This document shows, piece after piece, positions 12,314 through 21,060 of a stretch of 64,000 nucleotides of DNA. The notes under the pieces are model-generated. The model was not told the DNA's origin, ran no database searches, and saw only the letters and a program-made list of their open reading frames with translations. A program made the position numbers and the translations under genes. This DNA is from Acidovorax sp. SRB_14 (GTDB lineage Bacteria; Pseudomonadota; Gammaproteobacteria; Burkholderiales; Burkholderiaceae_C), in NCBI RefSeq assembly GCF_012932145.1, contig NZ_MWOK01000002.1:62001-126000 (forward strand). The letters run 5' to 3'. Positions within the stretch are counted from its first letter, which is position 1, and each line of letters begins with the position of its first letter.

Positions 12314-12339
12314 TAAGTTTCGCCACCGGTCGACCGCCT
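12314..12339 (+). promoter_or_regulatory. Candidate sigma-28 promoter of the flagellin gene
   Basis: TAAGTTT at 12314-12320, close to the sigma-28 -35 consensus TAAAGTTT, is followed after 11 bases by GACCGCCT at 12332-12339, a weak match to the -10 consensus GCCGATAA. It lies 62 bases upstream of the flagellin ATG. The -35 element is good and the -10 poor. Confidence 0.4.
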
Positions 12340-12401
12340 TGTGTGGGTACGGGCGCAGAAAACGCTGCCTGTAAACCACCCAACACCAGGAGTTCACTGA
12401 C

Positions 12402-13568
12402 ATGCTTAGCTTGCACACCAATTCGGCATCCCTCTCGGCCCAGGCCGTATCCGGCTCGACCAATAAGGCCCTGTCCAACTCGATGACGCGCCTCTCCACG
12501 GGCTTTCGCATCAACTCGGCCATGGACGACGCCGCCGGCCTGCAGATCGCCACCCGCCTGAAGGCACAAACCAGCGGCATGGCCGTGGCCATGCGTAACA
12601 CGCAAAACAGCATCTCGCTGATGCAGACCGCCGAAGGCTCGCTCAGCGAAGTCACCAACATGCTGGTTCGCATGAAGGACTTGGCAACCCAGGCGGCGGA
12701 CGCTTCGGCCACCGACACCGACAAGACCGCCATGCAAGCCGAGTTCGACTCGCTGTCGACGGAATTGAGCAACATCATTGGCAACACCACCTTCGGCGGC
12801 GCCAAGCTGATGAACAAGGCTGCTTCCTCGGCTGAAATAGCTGCTGCAGCAACCAAAGCCGCCGCCGACGCTGCCCGCGTCGGTGATGCCACCGCCGGCA
12901 CCCAATTCGATTACGACACGGCAAAAACTGACTACGATGCCGCTTTGCTGGCCTTGGACACCACGGACGCCACCACCGTGACCGCTTTGGCGGCTGCAAA
13001 CGTTACCCTGCAAGCGGCGGACAAAGCCAATGTCTTGGCCCAAGCAGACGCCGCCAGTTCCGCTGCTTATTCGACAGCAGCACAAAACTCCGCCACCGCT
13101 GCAACTCCCGATGGAAAATTCGCCACATCGATCAACTTCCAGATTGGCGCATCGACCTCCGAAACCATGGGCCTGGATCTGTCTGCCCAACTGACCGCGA
13201 TGCACACCGCGCTGCACGATGCGTCCATGGGATACAACTCGTTTGGCGCCGCAAGCGGCGTTGCAGGCACGGAACTGACCGCCGCCGGTTCGGCATCGGC
13301 CAGCATAGACAAGCTGCAAGCCGCGATCGACTCGGTGGGCTCGCTGCGCTCCACCTTGGGTGCCGCTTCGAACCGCCTGGAGCACACCTCCGTCAACCTG
13401 TCGAACATGAGCAACAACGTGCAGGCCGCTTCGGGCCGCATCATGGATGTGGACTACGCCGCCGAATCCGCCACCATGACGACCAAGCAGATGCTGATGC
13501 AAGCCAGCACCAGCATGCTCAAGCAGTCCAACAGCATGTCGCAGCTGGCCCTGTCGCTGCTGCAGTAA
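12402..13568 (+). CDS. lafA: Flagellin (lateral type)
   Basis: A 388-residue filament protein, exported through the flagellar secretion apparatus. The N-terminal D0/D1 region (residues 1-135: LHTNSASLSAQAV, MTRLSTGFRINSAMDDAAGLQIATRL) and the C-terminal region (residues ~310-388: LGAASNRLEHTSVNLSNMSNNVQAASGRIMDVDYA, ending LALSLLQ) are well conserved. The middle (residues ~140-245) is an alanine/threonine-rich segment, probably the surface domain. GGAG lies 10 bases before the ATG. It is followed by a long palindrome and a terminator, so it is a single-gene transcript. The lateral assignment comes from the surrounding locus. Confidence 0.9.
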   Translation: MLSLHTNSASLSAQAVSGSTNKALSNSMTRLSTGFRINSAMDDAAGLQIATRLKAQTSGMAVAMRNTQNSISLMQTAEGSLSEVTNMLVRMKDLATQAADASATDTDKTAMQAEFDSLSTELSNIIGNTTFGGAKLMNKAASSAEIAAAATKAAADAARVGDATAGTQFDYDTAKTDYDAALLALDTTDATTVTALAAANVTLQAADKANVLAQADAASSAAYSTAAQNSATAATPDGKFATSINFQIGASTSETMGLDLSAQLTAMHTALHDASMGYNSFGAASGVAGTELTAAGSASASIDKLQAAIDSVGSLRSTLGAASNRLEHTSVNLSNMSNNVQAASGRIMDVDYAAESATMTTKQMLMQASTSMLKQSNSMSQLALSLLQ

Positions 13569-13587
13569 GACGCCCCTGCGGCGGCTT

Positions 13588-13611
13588 CAGGCTGGCGCTA
13601 GCGCCAGCCTG
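13588..13611. repeat. Perfect 24-bp palindrome after the flagellin gene
   Basis: CAGGCTGGCGCT is followed directly by its exact reverse complement AGCGCCAGCCTG, with no spacer. It starts 20 bases after the flagellin stop and precedes the terminator hairpin. It may stabilise the flagellin mRNA 3' end or be a dimeric binding site. Confidence 0.7.
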
Positions 13612-13616
13612 CCCCC

Positions 13617-13649
13617 AAGCCAACCGCGTCTGCGGTTGGCTTTTCTTTT
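13617..13649 (+). terminator. Rho-independent terminator of the flagellin gene
   Basis: The stem AAGCCAACCGC / GCGGTTGGCTT (13617-13627 and 13632-13642) with a 4-base loop GTCT is followed by a T-rich tail TTTTCTTTT. It is a strong intrinsic terminator. Confidence 0.85.
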
Positions 13650-13668
13650 GGCTTGACTGGAGCACGCC

Positions 13669-14700
13669 ATGGCACTGGAGCGGGCTACCCCTTCACCCCC
13701 CATCGGCGCCGTGGCGCGCCCACTGGTGCCGCGCGCGGGTGGCGGGGCCGTGGCCTTGCCTACCGCGCCAGCGGCCCTGCTGCCGGCGCTGCCGCCCGAG
13801 GGGATCGCGCCCCTGCTGCGGCTGCGCGTGTTCTCAGCCTTCGACGGCGGCCTGCTGGCGCGCAGCGCCGATGGCTTGCCGTTCCAGATTCCCACCTCGG
13901 CCCTGGCGGGCCAGGCCTGGGCGCCGGGGCAACTGCTGCTGGTGCGGGTGGTGAGCACCTCGCCCCAGCTGGAGCTGGCCGTGCTCGGCCCCGCCGACGA
14001 GGGCCTGCCCGCACGCGCCGGCCTGCTGGCCGGGCAAACCCCTGCGGCCCTGCTGCCGGACCAGGCCGGCATGCACCGCCTGCTGGCCCCGCCGCTCGAC
14101 GTGGCGGCGCTGGCCGCGCAGTGGCGCGCCATGGTGCTGCAGCGGTTGCAGCGCGCGGTGCCGGCAGCCGCATCAAGCACACCGGCGTCGGCCGGCACCG
14201 CGCTGGTGCCGCTGGGCGCAGCTCTGGCCCCGAGCGCCGAAGCGTCCACGCTGCAACCCACGCTGGTGTTTCAAACCCTGCTCTGGCCGGGCGTGGGGCT
14301 GACGTTCTGGCCGGCGCAGCCGCGCCCGCGCGGCGCGCGGCACGGCCGGCCCACGGGCGCCATGGCCCAGAACATGGGCCTGTTGCTGCTGCTGCCCGGC
14401 CTGGGCGAGGTGCGCATCGATGTGTCGATGTACGGCAGCGCCGTGGCCTTGAACCTGGCGGCGCAGAGCGCAGAGAGCGTGCCGCTGCTGCGCAGCCGCA
14501 CCGCGCTGATCGCCGCGTCGCTGGCCCGCGCCGGGCTGCGGCTCATGCAGTGCCAGGTGGCGCCCGCGCCCCCGGGGCAGCCCATGATGGCGCTGCCCGC
14601 CACGGCGCAGCAGCTGTGCAGCGTACACACCGCTCTGCCGCCGGGCCTGTTTCGCGCGGCGGCCGAAGTGCTGAACGCGCTCAGCCCACCGTTCCAATGA
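13669..14700 (+). CDS. FliK-like protein (second hook-length-control-type gene)
   Basis: A 343-residue alanine/proline-rich protein without signal peptide or membrane helices. Residues ~230-310 (MGLLLLLPGLGEVRIDVSMYGSAVALNLAAQSAESVPLLRSRTALIAASLARAGLRL) resemble the Flg_hook/FliK C-terminal domain: a 'PGLGEVRI' strand, then a helix with 'LL..R...L...L..AGL'. The rest is low complexity. A separate FliK is encoded at 31417, so this is a paralogue or a relative with another export-switch role. Its 3' end overlaps the convergent flhA by 20 bases. The ATG at 13669 follows the flagellin terminator. Identification is by motif only. Confidence 0.5.
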   Translation: MALERATPSPPIGAVARPLVPRAGGGAVALPTAPAALLPALPPEGIAPLLRLRVFSAFDGGLLARSADGLPFQIPTSALAGQAWAPGQLLLVRVVSTSPQLELAVLGPADEGLPARAGLLAGQTPAALLPDQAGMHRLLAPPLDVAALAAQWRAMVLQRLQRAVPAAASSTPASAGTALVPLGAALAPSAEASTLQPTLVFQTLLWPGVGLTFWPAQPRPRGARHGRPTGAMAQNMGLLLLLPGLGEVRIDVSMYGSAVALNLAAQSAESVPLLRSRTALIAASLARAGLRLMQCQVAPAPPGQPMMALPATAQQLCSVHTALPPGLFRAAAEVLNALSPPFQ

Positions 14701-16780
14701 TGCTGATTTCGCGGTTCTCGGGAATCTCGTTGTACGACAGCACGTTGAGGCCCGGCGCAAACAGGCGCGCGTAGCGCGCCAGTAGCGGCCTGACCTGCGG
14801 CATCACGAGCAGCAGCGGCGGCGTGGTCTGCTGCTTCATCTGGTCGCGCGCCAGCGGCATGTGCGCTTGCAGTTGCGACAGCAGATTCGGGTCGATGGCA
14901 TAGTTGTCGAGCGCCACCTTGGCACCACCCTGGCGGGCCTGGTTGAGCGCGCCCAGTAGCATGTTCTCGAGGTCGCCGGTGAGGTTGAACACTTTCAGCT
15001 CGGGTCGCTGGCCGCACAGGCTGTCGACGATCTGGCGGCGCAGGGTACAGCGCACCTCGGCAGCCAGCAGCACCGGGTCTTTGGTGGTTTCGGCCGTCTC
15101 CAGCAGGGTCGTGGCAATCGGCACGATGTCTTTGAGCGAGACGTTTTCGGCTAGCAGCGCGCGAAAGACCTTGAGCAGCTGCGAATGGCTCATGGCCTTG
15201 CCCAGCGCTTCGGCCAGCTTGGGCGCGAGCGCGGCCAGGCGCTCCATCAGTTCGCCCGCGTCCTCGTGTCCGAACAGTTCGGGCAGGTATTCGCGGATCA
15301 CTTTGCTCAGGTGCGTGGCGACCACGCTGGGCACATCGACCACCTGGTAACCCAGGCCGAGCGCGTGGGCCTTGTCGTCGGTGCTGATCCAGACCACGGG
15401 CATACCGTAGGCCGGGTCGGCGCCGGGCTCGCCGTCCACCTCGCCGTACAGGTGGGGCGACGAGATGGCCATGAGCTTGTCGGCCGGCACCTCGGCGCGC
15501 GCCACCACGGTGCCGCGCAGCATGATGGCGTATTGGCTGGGCTTGAGCGCGAGGTCGTCGCGCACGGCGATGGCGGGCAGCAGCAGGCCCAGGCCTTCGC
15601 TCTGCGTCTGGCGCACACCCTTGACGCGCTTGAGCAGCGGCGCGCCCTGCGCCTTGTCGATCAGGCTCACCAGGCGGTAGCCCAGCGCCACCGACAGGGG
15701 CTCGACAAAGGGCAGGCTGCGCCAGTCGATGTCGGCCGGCGGCTCGGCCGTGGCCAGGGCAGCGCCGAGCGCAGCCACATCGCTGCCTGGCGCGGGGCGC
15801 TGCGGACGCTGGCCCACGCGCCAGGCCACGAAGGCCAGAACGGCCGCAAACCCCAGAAAACTGAGCCAAGGCATGCCGGGGATCAGACCCAGCACCGTCA
15901 TCAGCGCCGCCGCGCTGTACAGCGCCTGGGGCGATGCCAGCAGCTGGCCGCTGACCTGGGTTTCGAAGTCGCCCGAGTCGCTCACGCGCGTGACGATGAT
16001 GGCCGCCGCCGCCGACAGCAGCAGCGCCGGAATCTGCGCCACCAGGCCGTCGCCGATGGTGAGCAGCGCGTACTGGCGGAAAGCGTCGCCGAACGACAGG
16101 TCGTGCATGAAGGCGCCGATGGCGACGCCGCCAATCATGTTGATCAGCAAAATCAAGATGCCCGCGATGGCGTCGCCACGCACGAACTTCGAGGCTCCGT
16201 CCATGGCGCCGTAGAAGTCGGCTTCCATGCCGACTTCGCGGCGGCGCGTCTGGGCTTTTTCCTGGTTGATGAGGCCGGCGTTGAGGTCGGCGTCGATCGC
16301 CATCTGCTTGCCCGGCAGGGCGTCGAGCGTGAAGCGCGCCGACACTTCCGAGATGCGCTCGGCGCCCTTGGTCACCACCACGAAGTTGATGATCATCAGG
16401 ATGACGAACACCACCAGACCGACCACGAAGTTGCCTCCGATCACCACGTTGCCGAAGGCCTCGATCACCTGGCCCGCCGCGTGCGTGCCCTCGTGGCCCT
16501 TGAGCAGCACCACCCGCGTCGAGGCGACATTGAGCGCCAGCCGCATCAGCGTGGTGGCGAGGATGATGGTCGGGAAGGTCGAGAATTCGAGCGGGCGGCT
16601 GACCGAGACGCTGATCAGGATGACGATGATCGCCAGCACGATGTTGAACGTGAACAGCACGTCGAGCACCGCCGGCGGCAGCGGCAGGATGATCATGGCC
16701 AGCAGGGCCAGCACCATCAGCGGCGTGGCATAGCTGTAGCGGCGCAGGGCGTCGAAGAGTCCGGGCTGCAGGAGTTTCAT
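14681..16780 (-). CDS. lfhA: Flagellar export gate protein FlhA
   Basis: A 699-residue FlhA, the normal length. Residues 1-~315 form eight membrane helices with the FHIPEP-type signature (FSTFPTIILATTLMRLALNVASTRVVLLKG and the cytoplasmic loop VTKGAERISEVSARFTLDALPGKQMAIDADLNAGLINQEKAQTRRREV). Residues ~350-699 are the cytoplasmic export platform (RRQIVDSLCGQRPELKVFNL near the end). It is the core of the flagellar secretion channel. The start is ATG 16780 (MKLLQPGLFDAL) with a gap of 11 bases to flhB. It is the last gene of the minus-strand fliM-N-P-Q-R-flhB-flhA operon. Confidence 0.93.
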   Translation of the reverse strand: MKLLQPGLFDALRRYSYATPLMVLALLAMIILPLPPAVLDVLFTFNIVLAIIVILISVSVSRPLEFSTFPTIILATTLMRLALNVASTRVVLLKGHEGTHAAGQVIEAFGNVVIGGNFVVGLVVFVILMIINFVVVTKGAERISEVSARFTLDALPGKQMAIDADLNAGLINQEKAQTRRREVGMEADFYGAMDGASKFVRGDAIAGILILLINMIGGVAIGAFMHDLSFGDAFRQYALLTIGDGLVAQIPALLLSAAAAIIVTRVSDSGDFETQVSGQLLASPQALYSAAALMTVLGLIPGMPWLSFLGFAAVLAFVAWRVGQRPQRPAPGSDVAALGAALATAEPPADIDWRSLPFVEPLSVALGYRLVSLIDKAQGAPLLKRVKGVRQTQSEGLGLLLPAIAVRDDLALKPSQYAIMLRGTVVARAEVPADKLMAISSPHLYGEVDGEPGADPAYGMPVVWISTDDKAHALGLGYQVVDVPSVVATHLSKVIREYLPELFGHEDAGELMERLAALAPKLAEALGKAMSHSQLLKVFRALLAENVSLKDIVPIATTLLETAETTKDPVLLAAEVRCTLRRQIVDSLCGQRPELKVFNLTGDLENMLLGALNQARQGGAKVALDNYAIDPNLLSQLQAHMPLARDQMKQQTTPPLLLVMPQVRPLLARYARLFAPGLNVLSYNEIPENREISIIGTVG

Positions 16781-16791
16781 GTCGGAACGGC

Positions 16792-17916
16792 TTAAGTCAG
16801 GTGGGAGGGAACGGCCAGGTCGGCAGGCAACCGTGGCTCGCTGGGCCGCTGGCCGGTCTGGAAGGCCTTGAGCTGCAGCACATAGTTGAGAACCAGCGCC
16901 ACGGCGTTGTACAGCGGGATTGGGATCTGCTGCTGCACCTGGCTGGTGTTGTAGATGGCGCGGGCCAGCGGCGGCATGGAGACCACCTCGACCTGGTGCT
17001 CGCGCGCAATCTCGCGGATGTACAGGGCCATTTCGTCCACCCCCTTGGCCACCACGTAGGGCGCCTGGGCGCGCTGCTCGTCGTACTTGAGCGCGACGGC
17101 GTAGTGCTCGGGGTTGACGATCACCACGTCGGCCGTGGGCACCGCGCTGCGCACGCTGCGCCGCGAGAGCTGGCGCTGCAGCTGGCGGATGCGGTTCTTG
17201 ACTTCGGGGCGGCCCTCGTTGCCCTTGTGTTCTTCCTTGAGGTCTTGCTTGCTCATGCGCTGGCCACGCAAAAAGAAGAACACTTGCACCGGCAGGTCGA
17301 TCAGGCCGAACAGCACGAACACCATGGCCATGGACAGCACGCCCGACAGCACCATGCCGGCGCCCGTATCGATGGCCTGCCCAAGCGACAGTCCCTGCAG
17401 CCGCAGGTAGTCTTGCGCGCTGCGGCTGCACAGGTACCAGAGCACGCTGCCCAGCAGCAGGGCCTTGAAGATGGAAGTGAGCACGCTCACCAGGTGCTTG
17501 CCCTTGAACATGCGCCCCAGGTTGCTCATGGGGCTGAGCCGGTTGAGCTTGGGCATCAGGTTTTCTGACGACAGCACCCAGCCCCCCGGCACCATCGAGG
17601 ACAGTACCAGCAGCACCGGCATCACCAACAGTGGCAGCACCATCTTGACCAACAGCAGCGCCGCCGCCAGGAACAGCACCGACCAGGCGTTGTCCAGGGT
17701 GCCGTCGCCCTCCAGATCGGCCAGGCCGTAGGCGAAGAGCTGGCGGAAATCCTGCAGATAACCCGGCATCAGCCAGACGAGAAGGTACAGGCTGCCGACG
17801 ATGCCGACGGCCGTGACCAGGTCTTTCGAGCGGGCGACCTGGCCCTGCTCGCGCGCCTTCTTCAGCTTCTGCTGCGAGGCCTTTTCGCTCTTGTCGCCGG
17901 TGGAAGAGCCCGACAT
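16792..17916 (-). CDS. lfhB: Flagellar export switch protein FlhB (NPEH variant)
   Basis: A 374-residue protein with four membrane helices (to ~residue 215) and a cytoplasmic autoprotease domain. The N-terminus (DKSEKASQQKLKKAREQGQVARSKDL) is typical. The self-cleavage motif, normally N-P-T-H, reads N268-P269-E270-H271 here; the bases at 17106-17117 confirm a GAG codon. FlhB cleaves itself between N and P to switch export from hook to filament proteins. N, P and H are kept, so cleavage is possible, but the Thr to Glu change is unusual. Only one base separates it from fliR. Confidence 0.93.
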   Translation of the reverse strand: MSGSSTGDKSEKASQQKLKKAREQGQVARSKDLVTAVGIVGSLYLLVWLMPGYLQDFRQLFAYGLADLEGDGTLDNAWSVLFLAAALLLVKMVLPLLVMPVLLVLSSMVPGGWVLSSENLMPKLNRLSPMSNLGRMFKGKHLVSVLTSIFKALLLGSVLWYLCSRSAQDYLRLQGLSLGQAIDTGAGMVLSGVLSMAMVFVLFGLIDLPVQVFFFLRGQRMSKQDLKEEHKGNEGRPEVKNRIRQLQRQLSRRSVRSAVPTADVVIVNPEHYAVALKYDEQRAQAPYVVAKGVDEMALYIREIAREHQVEVVSMPPLARAIYNTSQVQQQIPIPLYNAVALVLNYVLQLKAFQTGQRPSEPRLPADLAVPSHLT

Positions 17917-17917
17917 C

Positions 17918-18694
17918 TCAGGGCCTCTGCTGCATGGTCAGGCGCAGCATGTCGAGCACCTGGGTGGTGATGCGCAGATAGTGTTCCGGCAGGAACCGGA
18001 CCAGCTGGCTCAGCATGAACACGCCGAACACCGTGATCACCGAGAAGCCGAGGGCAAACAGGTTGAGGGTGGGCGCCACGCGCGCCAGCAGCCCGAAGCC
18101 GATCTGCACCACCAGGGTGGCCAGCATCACCGGCAGGGCCAGCAGCAGGGCGGCCGAAAACACCCACGCCACATTGAAGGCCACGCTGCGCAGCGCCGGC
18201 ATGCTGATGCCCGAGCCCACGGGCCATTGCTGAAAGCTCGCCCCCAGCACCTGGGTCACCAGCAGGTGGCCGTCGATCGAGAAGAACACCAGCATGCCCA
18301 GGATGGACAGCAGGCTGGAGACCACATCGGAAGAGACGCCGCTCAAAGGGTCGTTCATGACCGCCATCGACAGGCCCATCTGCGACGACACCATGTAACC
18401 CAGCACCATGATCACCGACATCATGAAGTGCAGCGCCAGCCCGAGCAGCCCGCCGATAGCCGCCTGCTCGATGGTGGCGACCACGGCGTGCAAGGACAGC
18501 GGATCGATGGCCGCCACCGGCCGGGCCACCGGCAGCAGCACCACGGCCAGCACCAGCGACAGCAGCACGCGCACCGTGACGGGCACCGCACCGTCGCCCA
18601 GGATGGGCGCGGCGCTGAGCATGGCCATGACGCGGCAAAACGGCCACCAGAGTGCCAACAGCTGGGCCAACAGGCCGGGAATGGCTGCGTCCAT
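17918..18694 (-). CDS. lfiR: Flagellar export protein FliR
   Basis: A 258-residue membrane protein of the export channel complex FliPQR. Six helices are visible, with the family segment MSSQMGLSMAVMNDPLSGVSSDVVSSLLSILGMLVFFSIDGH. ATG 18694 (MDAAIPGLLAQLLALWWPF) is preferred; the longer frame would start within fliQ's 5' region of the operon and lacks FliR similarity. It lies 14 bases after fliQ. Confidence 0.92.
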   Translation of the reverse strand: MDAAIPGLLAQLLALWWPFCRVMAMLSAAPILGDGAVPVTVRVLLSLVLAVVLLPVARPVAAIDPLSLHAVVATIEQAAIGGLLGLALHFMMSVIMVLGYMVSSQMGLSMAVMNDPLSGVSSDVVSSLLSILGMLVFFSIDGHLLVTQVLGASFQQWPVGSGISMPALRSVAFNVAWVFSAALLLALPVMLATLVVQIGFGLLARVAPTLNLFALGFSVITVFGVFMLSQLVRFLPEHYLRITTQVLDMLRLTMQQRP

Positions 18695-18708
18695 GGTGTG
18701 CCGGTGGG

Positions 18709-18981
18709 CTAGCCCACCAGGGTGGCGGCGCGCTCGAAGATGCGGACGCAAAAATCCATCAGATGCCCCGCCATCCAGCGCCCGGCCAGGATCACCGCCA
18801 GCAGCGTCACCAGCAGGCGCGGCAGAAAGCTCATCGTCTGCTCGTTGATCTGCGTCGCCGCCTGGAAGATGCCCACCACCAGGCCCACCACCAGGCCCGG
18901 CAGGATCAGCACCACCACCAGCAGCATGACCAGGCGCAGGCTTTCGCTGACCAGGTCAACGGCGATGTCGGGCGTCAGCAT
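18709..18981 (-). CDS. lfiQ: Flagellar export protein FliQ
   Basis: A 90-residue, two-helix FliQ of normal length. Conserved parts are MTPDIAVDLVSESLRL-like start and the loop GLVVGIFQAATQINEQTMSFLPRLL. It forms part of the helical FliP5-Q4-R1 core of the export gate. It lies between fliP and fliR in the same operon. Confidence 0.93.
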   Translation of the reverse strand: MLTPDIAVDLVSESLRLVMLLVVVLILPGLVVGLVVGIFQAATQINEQTMSFLPRLLVTLLAVILAGRWMAGHLMDFCVRIFERAATLVG

Positions 18982-19032
18982 GGCCGCTGCGCAGCCCAGC
19001 GGGCTTGAAGGCGCGAAGAAAGGCCTGCCATC

Positions 19033-19800
19033 TCAATAGGCCCGGATACTGGTGATGAGGGTGTTCACGGTCAGCGTCCAGCCATCGACCAGTACGAACA
19101 GCAGCAACTTGAGCGGCAAGGAAATCACCAGCGGCGACAGCATCATCATGCCCATGGCCATGAGCACGGACGCTACAACCAGATCCACCACCATGAAGGG
19201 GATGAACAGCATGCAGCCGACTTGGAAGGCGGTCTTGAGTTCGCTGAGCACGAAGGCGGCCAGTTTCACGGTGAAGGCATGCTGGCCCGGTTCGCTCACC
19301 GGCGCCTCACCGGCCAACGTGGATATTTGCTGCAAGGCACTCTTGCTGGTCTGCGACAGCATAAAACGCGACAGAGGGATCTCGGCCTTCTGCAGCGCCA
19401 CTTCCAGGCCGATTTTGTCCTGGTCGTAAGGTACAAAAGCCTTGTGCCAGATCTCCTCGCCGACCGGGCGCATGACCAACAGCGTGAGAATCAGCGCCAC
19501 CCCGGTCACGATGCGGTTGGGCAGGCCCTGCTGCAGGCCCAGCGCCTGGCGCAGCAAAGACAGGATGATCACGAAGCGCACGAAGCTGGTCATCATGAGC
19601 ATCAGCACGGGCAGCAGCCCCAGCAGCGTCATGATGACCAGGATCTGGGTCTTCACCGTGAATTCGGCCGGCGCGCCGTTGGCGTTGGTGCCCAGAAGCG
19701 AAATGGTGCCAGCGGCGAGTGCCGACTCGCTCACCCCGAACATCAGAACGAGCGCGACCAGCCCCAGGGCGGCATGGCCACCCATTCGTCGTAACGTCAT
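19033..19800 (-). CDS. lfiP: Flagellar export protein FliP
   Basis: A 255-residue FliP. Residues 1-30 form a cleavable signal (ALGLVALVLMFGVSESALAA), as in other FliP proteins. Then come the periplasmic segment and conserved MMTSFVRFVIILSLLRQALGLQQGLPNRI, and the C-terminal FIPFMVVDLVVASVLMAMGMMMLSPLVISLPLKLLLFVLVDGW. It is the main subunit of the export gate core. No fliO gene lies between fliN and fliP, where many systems carry it. Confidence 0.94.
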   Translation of the reverse strand: MTLRRMGGHAALGLVALVLMFGVSESALAAGTISLLGTNANGAPAEFTVKTQILVIMTLLGLLPVLMLMMTSFVRFVIILSLLRQALGLQQGLPNRIVTGVALILTLLVMRPVGEEIWHKAFVPYDQDKIGLEVALQKAEIPLSRFMLSQTSKSALQQISTLAGEAPVSEPGQHAFTVKLAAFVLSELKTAFQVGCMLFIPFMVVDLVVASVLMAMGMMMLSPLVISLPLKLLLFVLVDGWTLTVNTLITSIRAY

Positions 19801-19811
19801 GGTGCGACGGC

Positions 19812-20186
19812 TCAGTTCGCCGCGTCGAGCGACAGCAGGTCCAGGTCGGCCAGCTCGACCACCTTCAGGCCATAGTTTTCGCCCGACACCACCACCTCGG
19901 CGCGCCCGATGGCCGTGCCGTTGACCTTGATCACCAGCGGCGCACCGGCCACCGCGTCGAGCTCCACCACGCTGTCGTGCTCCAGAGCCATCAGTTGGTC
20001 GAGTGCAATGTCCGCCGAGCCCACTTCGAGGGTCAGTGTGACCGGAATCTTGCGCAGCATCTGCGTGAGGTCGCGGCGCGGCCGGGGCGCGGCCACGGGG
20101 GCCGGGGCGGGCGCGGTGTCTTCCACGGCCAGATCGTCGTCCAGCAAGGCTGTGTCGAATTCGGTGATTTCTTGGCTCATATCCAT
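19812..20186 (-). CDS. lfiN: Flagellar motor switch protein FliN
   Basis: A 124-residue protein. Its SpoA domain covers residues ~45-120: IPVTLTLEVGSADIALDQLMALEHDSVVELDAVAGAPLVIKVNGTAIGRAEVVVSGENYGLKV, a very typical FliN surface-antigen fold. It is part of the cytoplasmic C-ring and export docking site. The first ~40 residues are acidic/proline-rich. It sits 4 bases after fliM's stop. Confidence 0.92.
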   Translation of the reverse strand: MDMSQEITEFDTALLDDDLAVEDTAPAPAPVAAPRPRRDLTQMLRKIPVTLTLEVGSADIALDQLMALEHDSVVELDAVAGAPLVIKVNGTAIGRAEVVVSGENYGLKVVELADLDLLSLDAAN

Positions 20187-20190
20187 GGCT

Positions 20191-21060
20191 TTAGAGGGTG
20201 TCGTTGAATGCGGTGAGCCACAGCCCGCCTTTGTGCTCTGCCACCGTCGCGGTGAACAGGCGCGAGTCCTTCACCAGCACGTCGGCAGCCTGGAAGCTCA
20301 CAGGGATGATGTCGCCCGGGCGCAGGTCGAGCACCTCGCCCAGCGCCATGCGCCGGTGCAGCAATCGCGCCACCAACCGGACCCGCAGGCACTGCGCGAA
20401 CGGCTGCGTCTGCTCCTTGCGCAGATCGCTCCGGGGCACGGAGCGCGCGGCGGCGAGTTGGCCAAGCAGTAGGTCCATCCAGGTGGAGTCGAGTGAGAAC
20501 TGCAGCTCCGAGCACAGTCCGACCTGCGGCTCATCGATGCGCACCTGGAGCGTCCAGGCGCCCACCGCATCGGTGGTTTCAGCGCGCCAGGCGATATCGT
20601 CGCTAGCGCTGTGGGCGGACGCCGATACCAAGGCGCTCAGTCCCTCACGGATGCGGACCGCCAGCACCAGCGCCAGCTGCAGGCCCAGCTTCTGCGCCAA
20701 CCGTTCCTCGGTGGCGGTCATGGGGGCCGAGGCGGGGTCGGTGCCCTCCCCGTCCCGCAGCCCGTAGCGGCAATGCAGCACGCGCAGCACCAGGCTGCGC
20801 TCGAGCGCGACACCGATCCGCCCCGTGGCCGAGCCATACACATTCCAGCGCGGGGCAATCGCGGCAGGGGCGTGCACCATCAGCACCCTGCCCACGGTGA
20901 ATTGCGTGCCATAGCGCCGGTTCAAGCCCAAGCGCAGGAGGTCTGACAGGTCGGCGCCGAATTTGTCGGCAAAAGCCGCCAGCAGGTGCACCGGGCGCCC
21001 CAGCGTTCGGGGATCCAGCACCGGGTGCGCTGCGGACAGCACCTTGGAAGGCTGAGACAT
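20191..21060 (-). CDS. lfiM: Divergent flagellar motor switch protein FliM
   Basis: About 289 residues from ATG 21060 (MSQPSKVLSAAHPVLDP); a TTG at 21165 would add 35 residues. The C-terminal SpoA domain (residues ~210-285: RLVARLLHRRMALGEVLDLRPGDIIPVSF) and a middle region with RYGTQFTVGRVLM support FliM. Neither start gives the N-terminal LSQxEIDALL peptide that binds CheY-P in chemotactic motors. It is the first gene of the minus-strand operon fliM-N-P-Q-R-flhB-flhA. Similarity to FliM is weak in the middle domain, so position in the operon is part of the evidence. Confidence 0.8.
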   Translation of the reverse strand: MSQPSKVLSAAHPVLDPRTLGRPVHLLAAFADKFGADLSDLLRLGLNRRYGTQFTVGRVLMVHAPAAIAPRWNVYGSATGRIGVALERSLVLRVLHCRYGLRDGEGTDPASAPMTATEERLAQKLGLQLALVLAVRIREGLSALVSASAHSASDDIAWRAETTDAVGAWTLQVRIDEPQVGLCSELQFSLDSTWMDLLLGQLAAARSVPRSDLRKEQTQPFAQCLRVRLVARLLHRRMALGEVLDLRPGDIIPVSFQAADVLVKDSRLFTATVAEHKGGLWLTAFNDTL

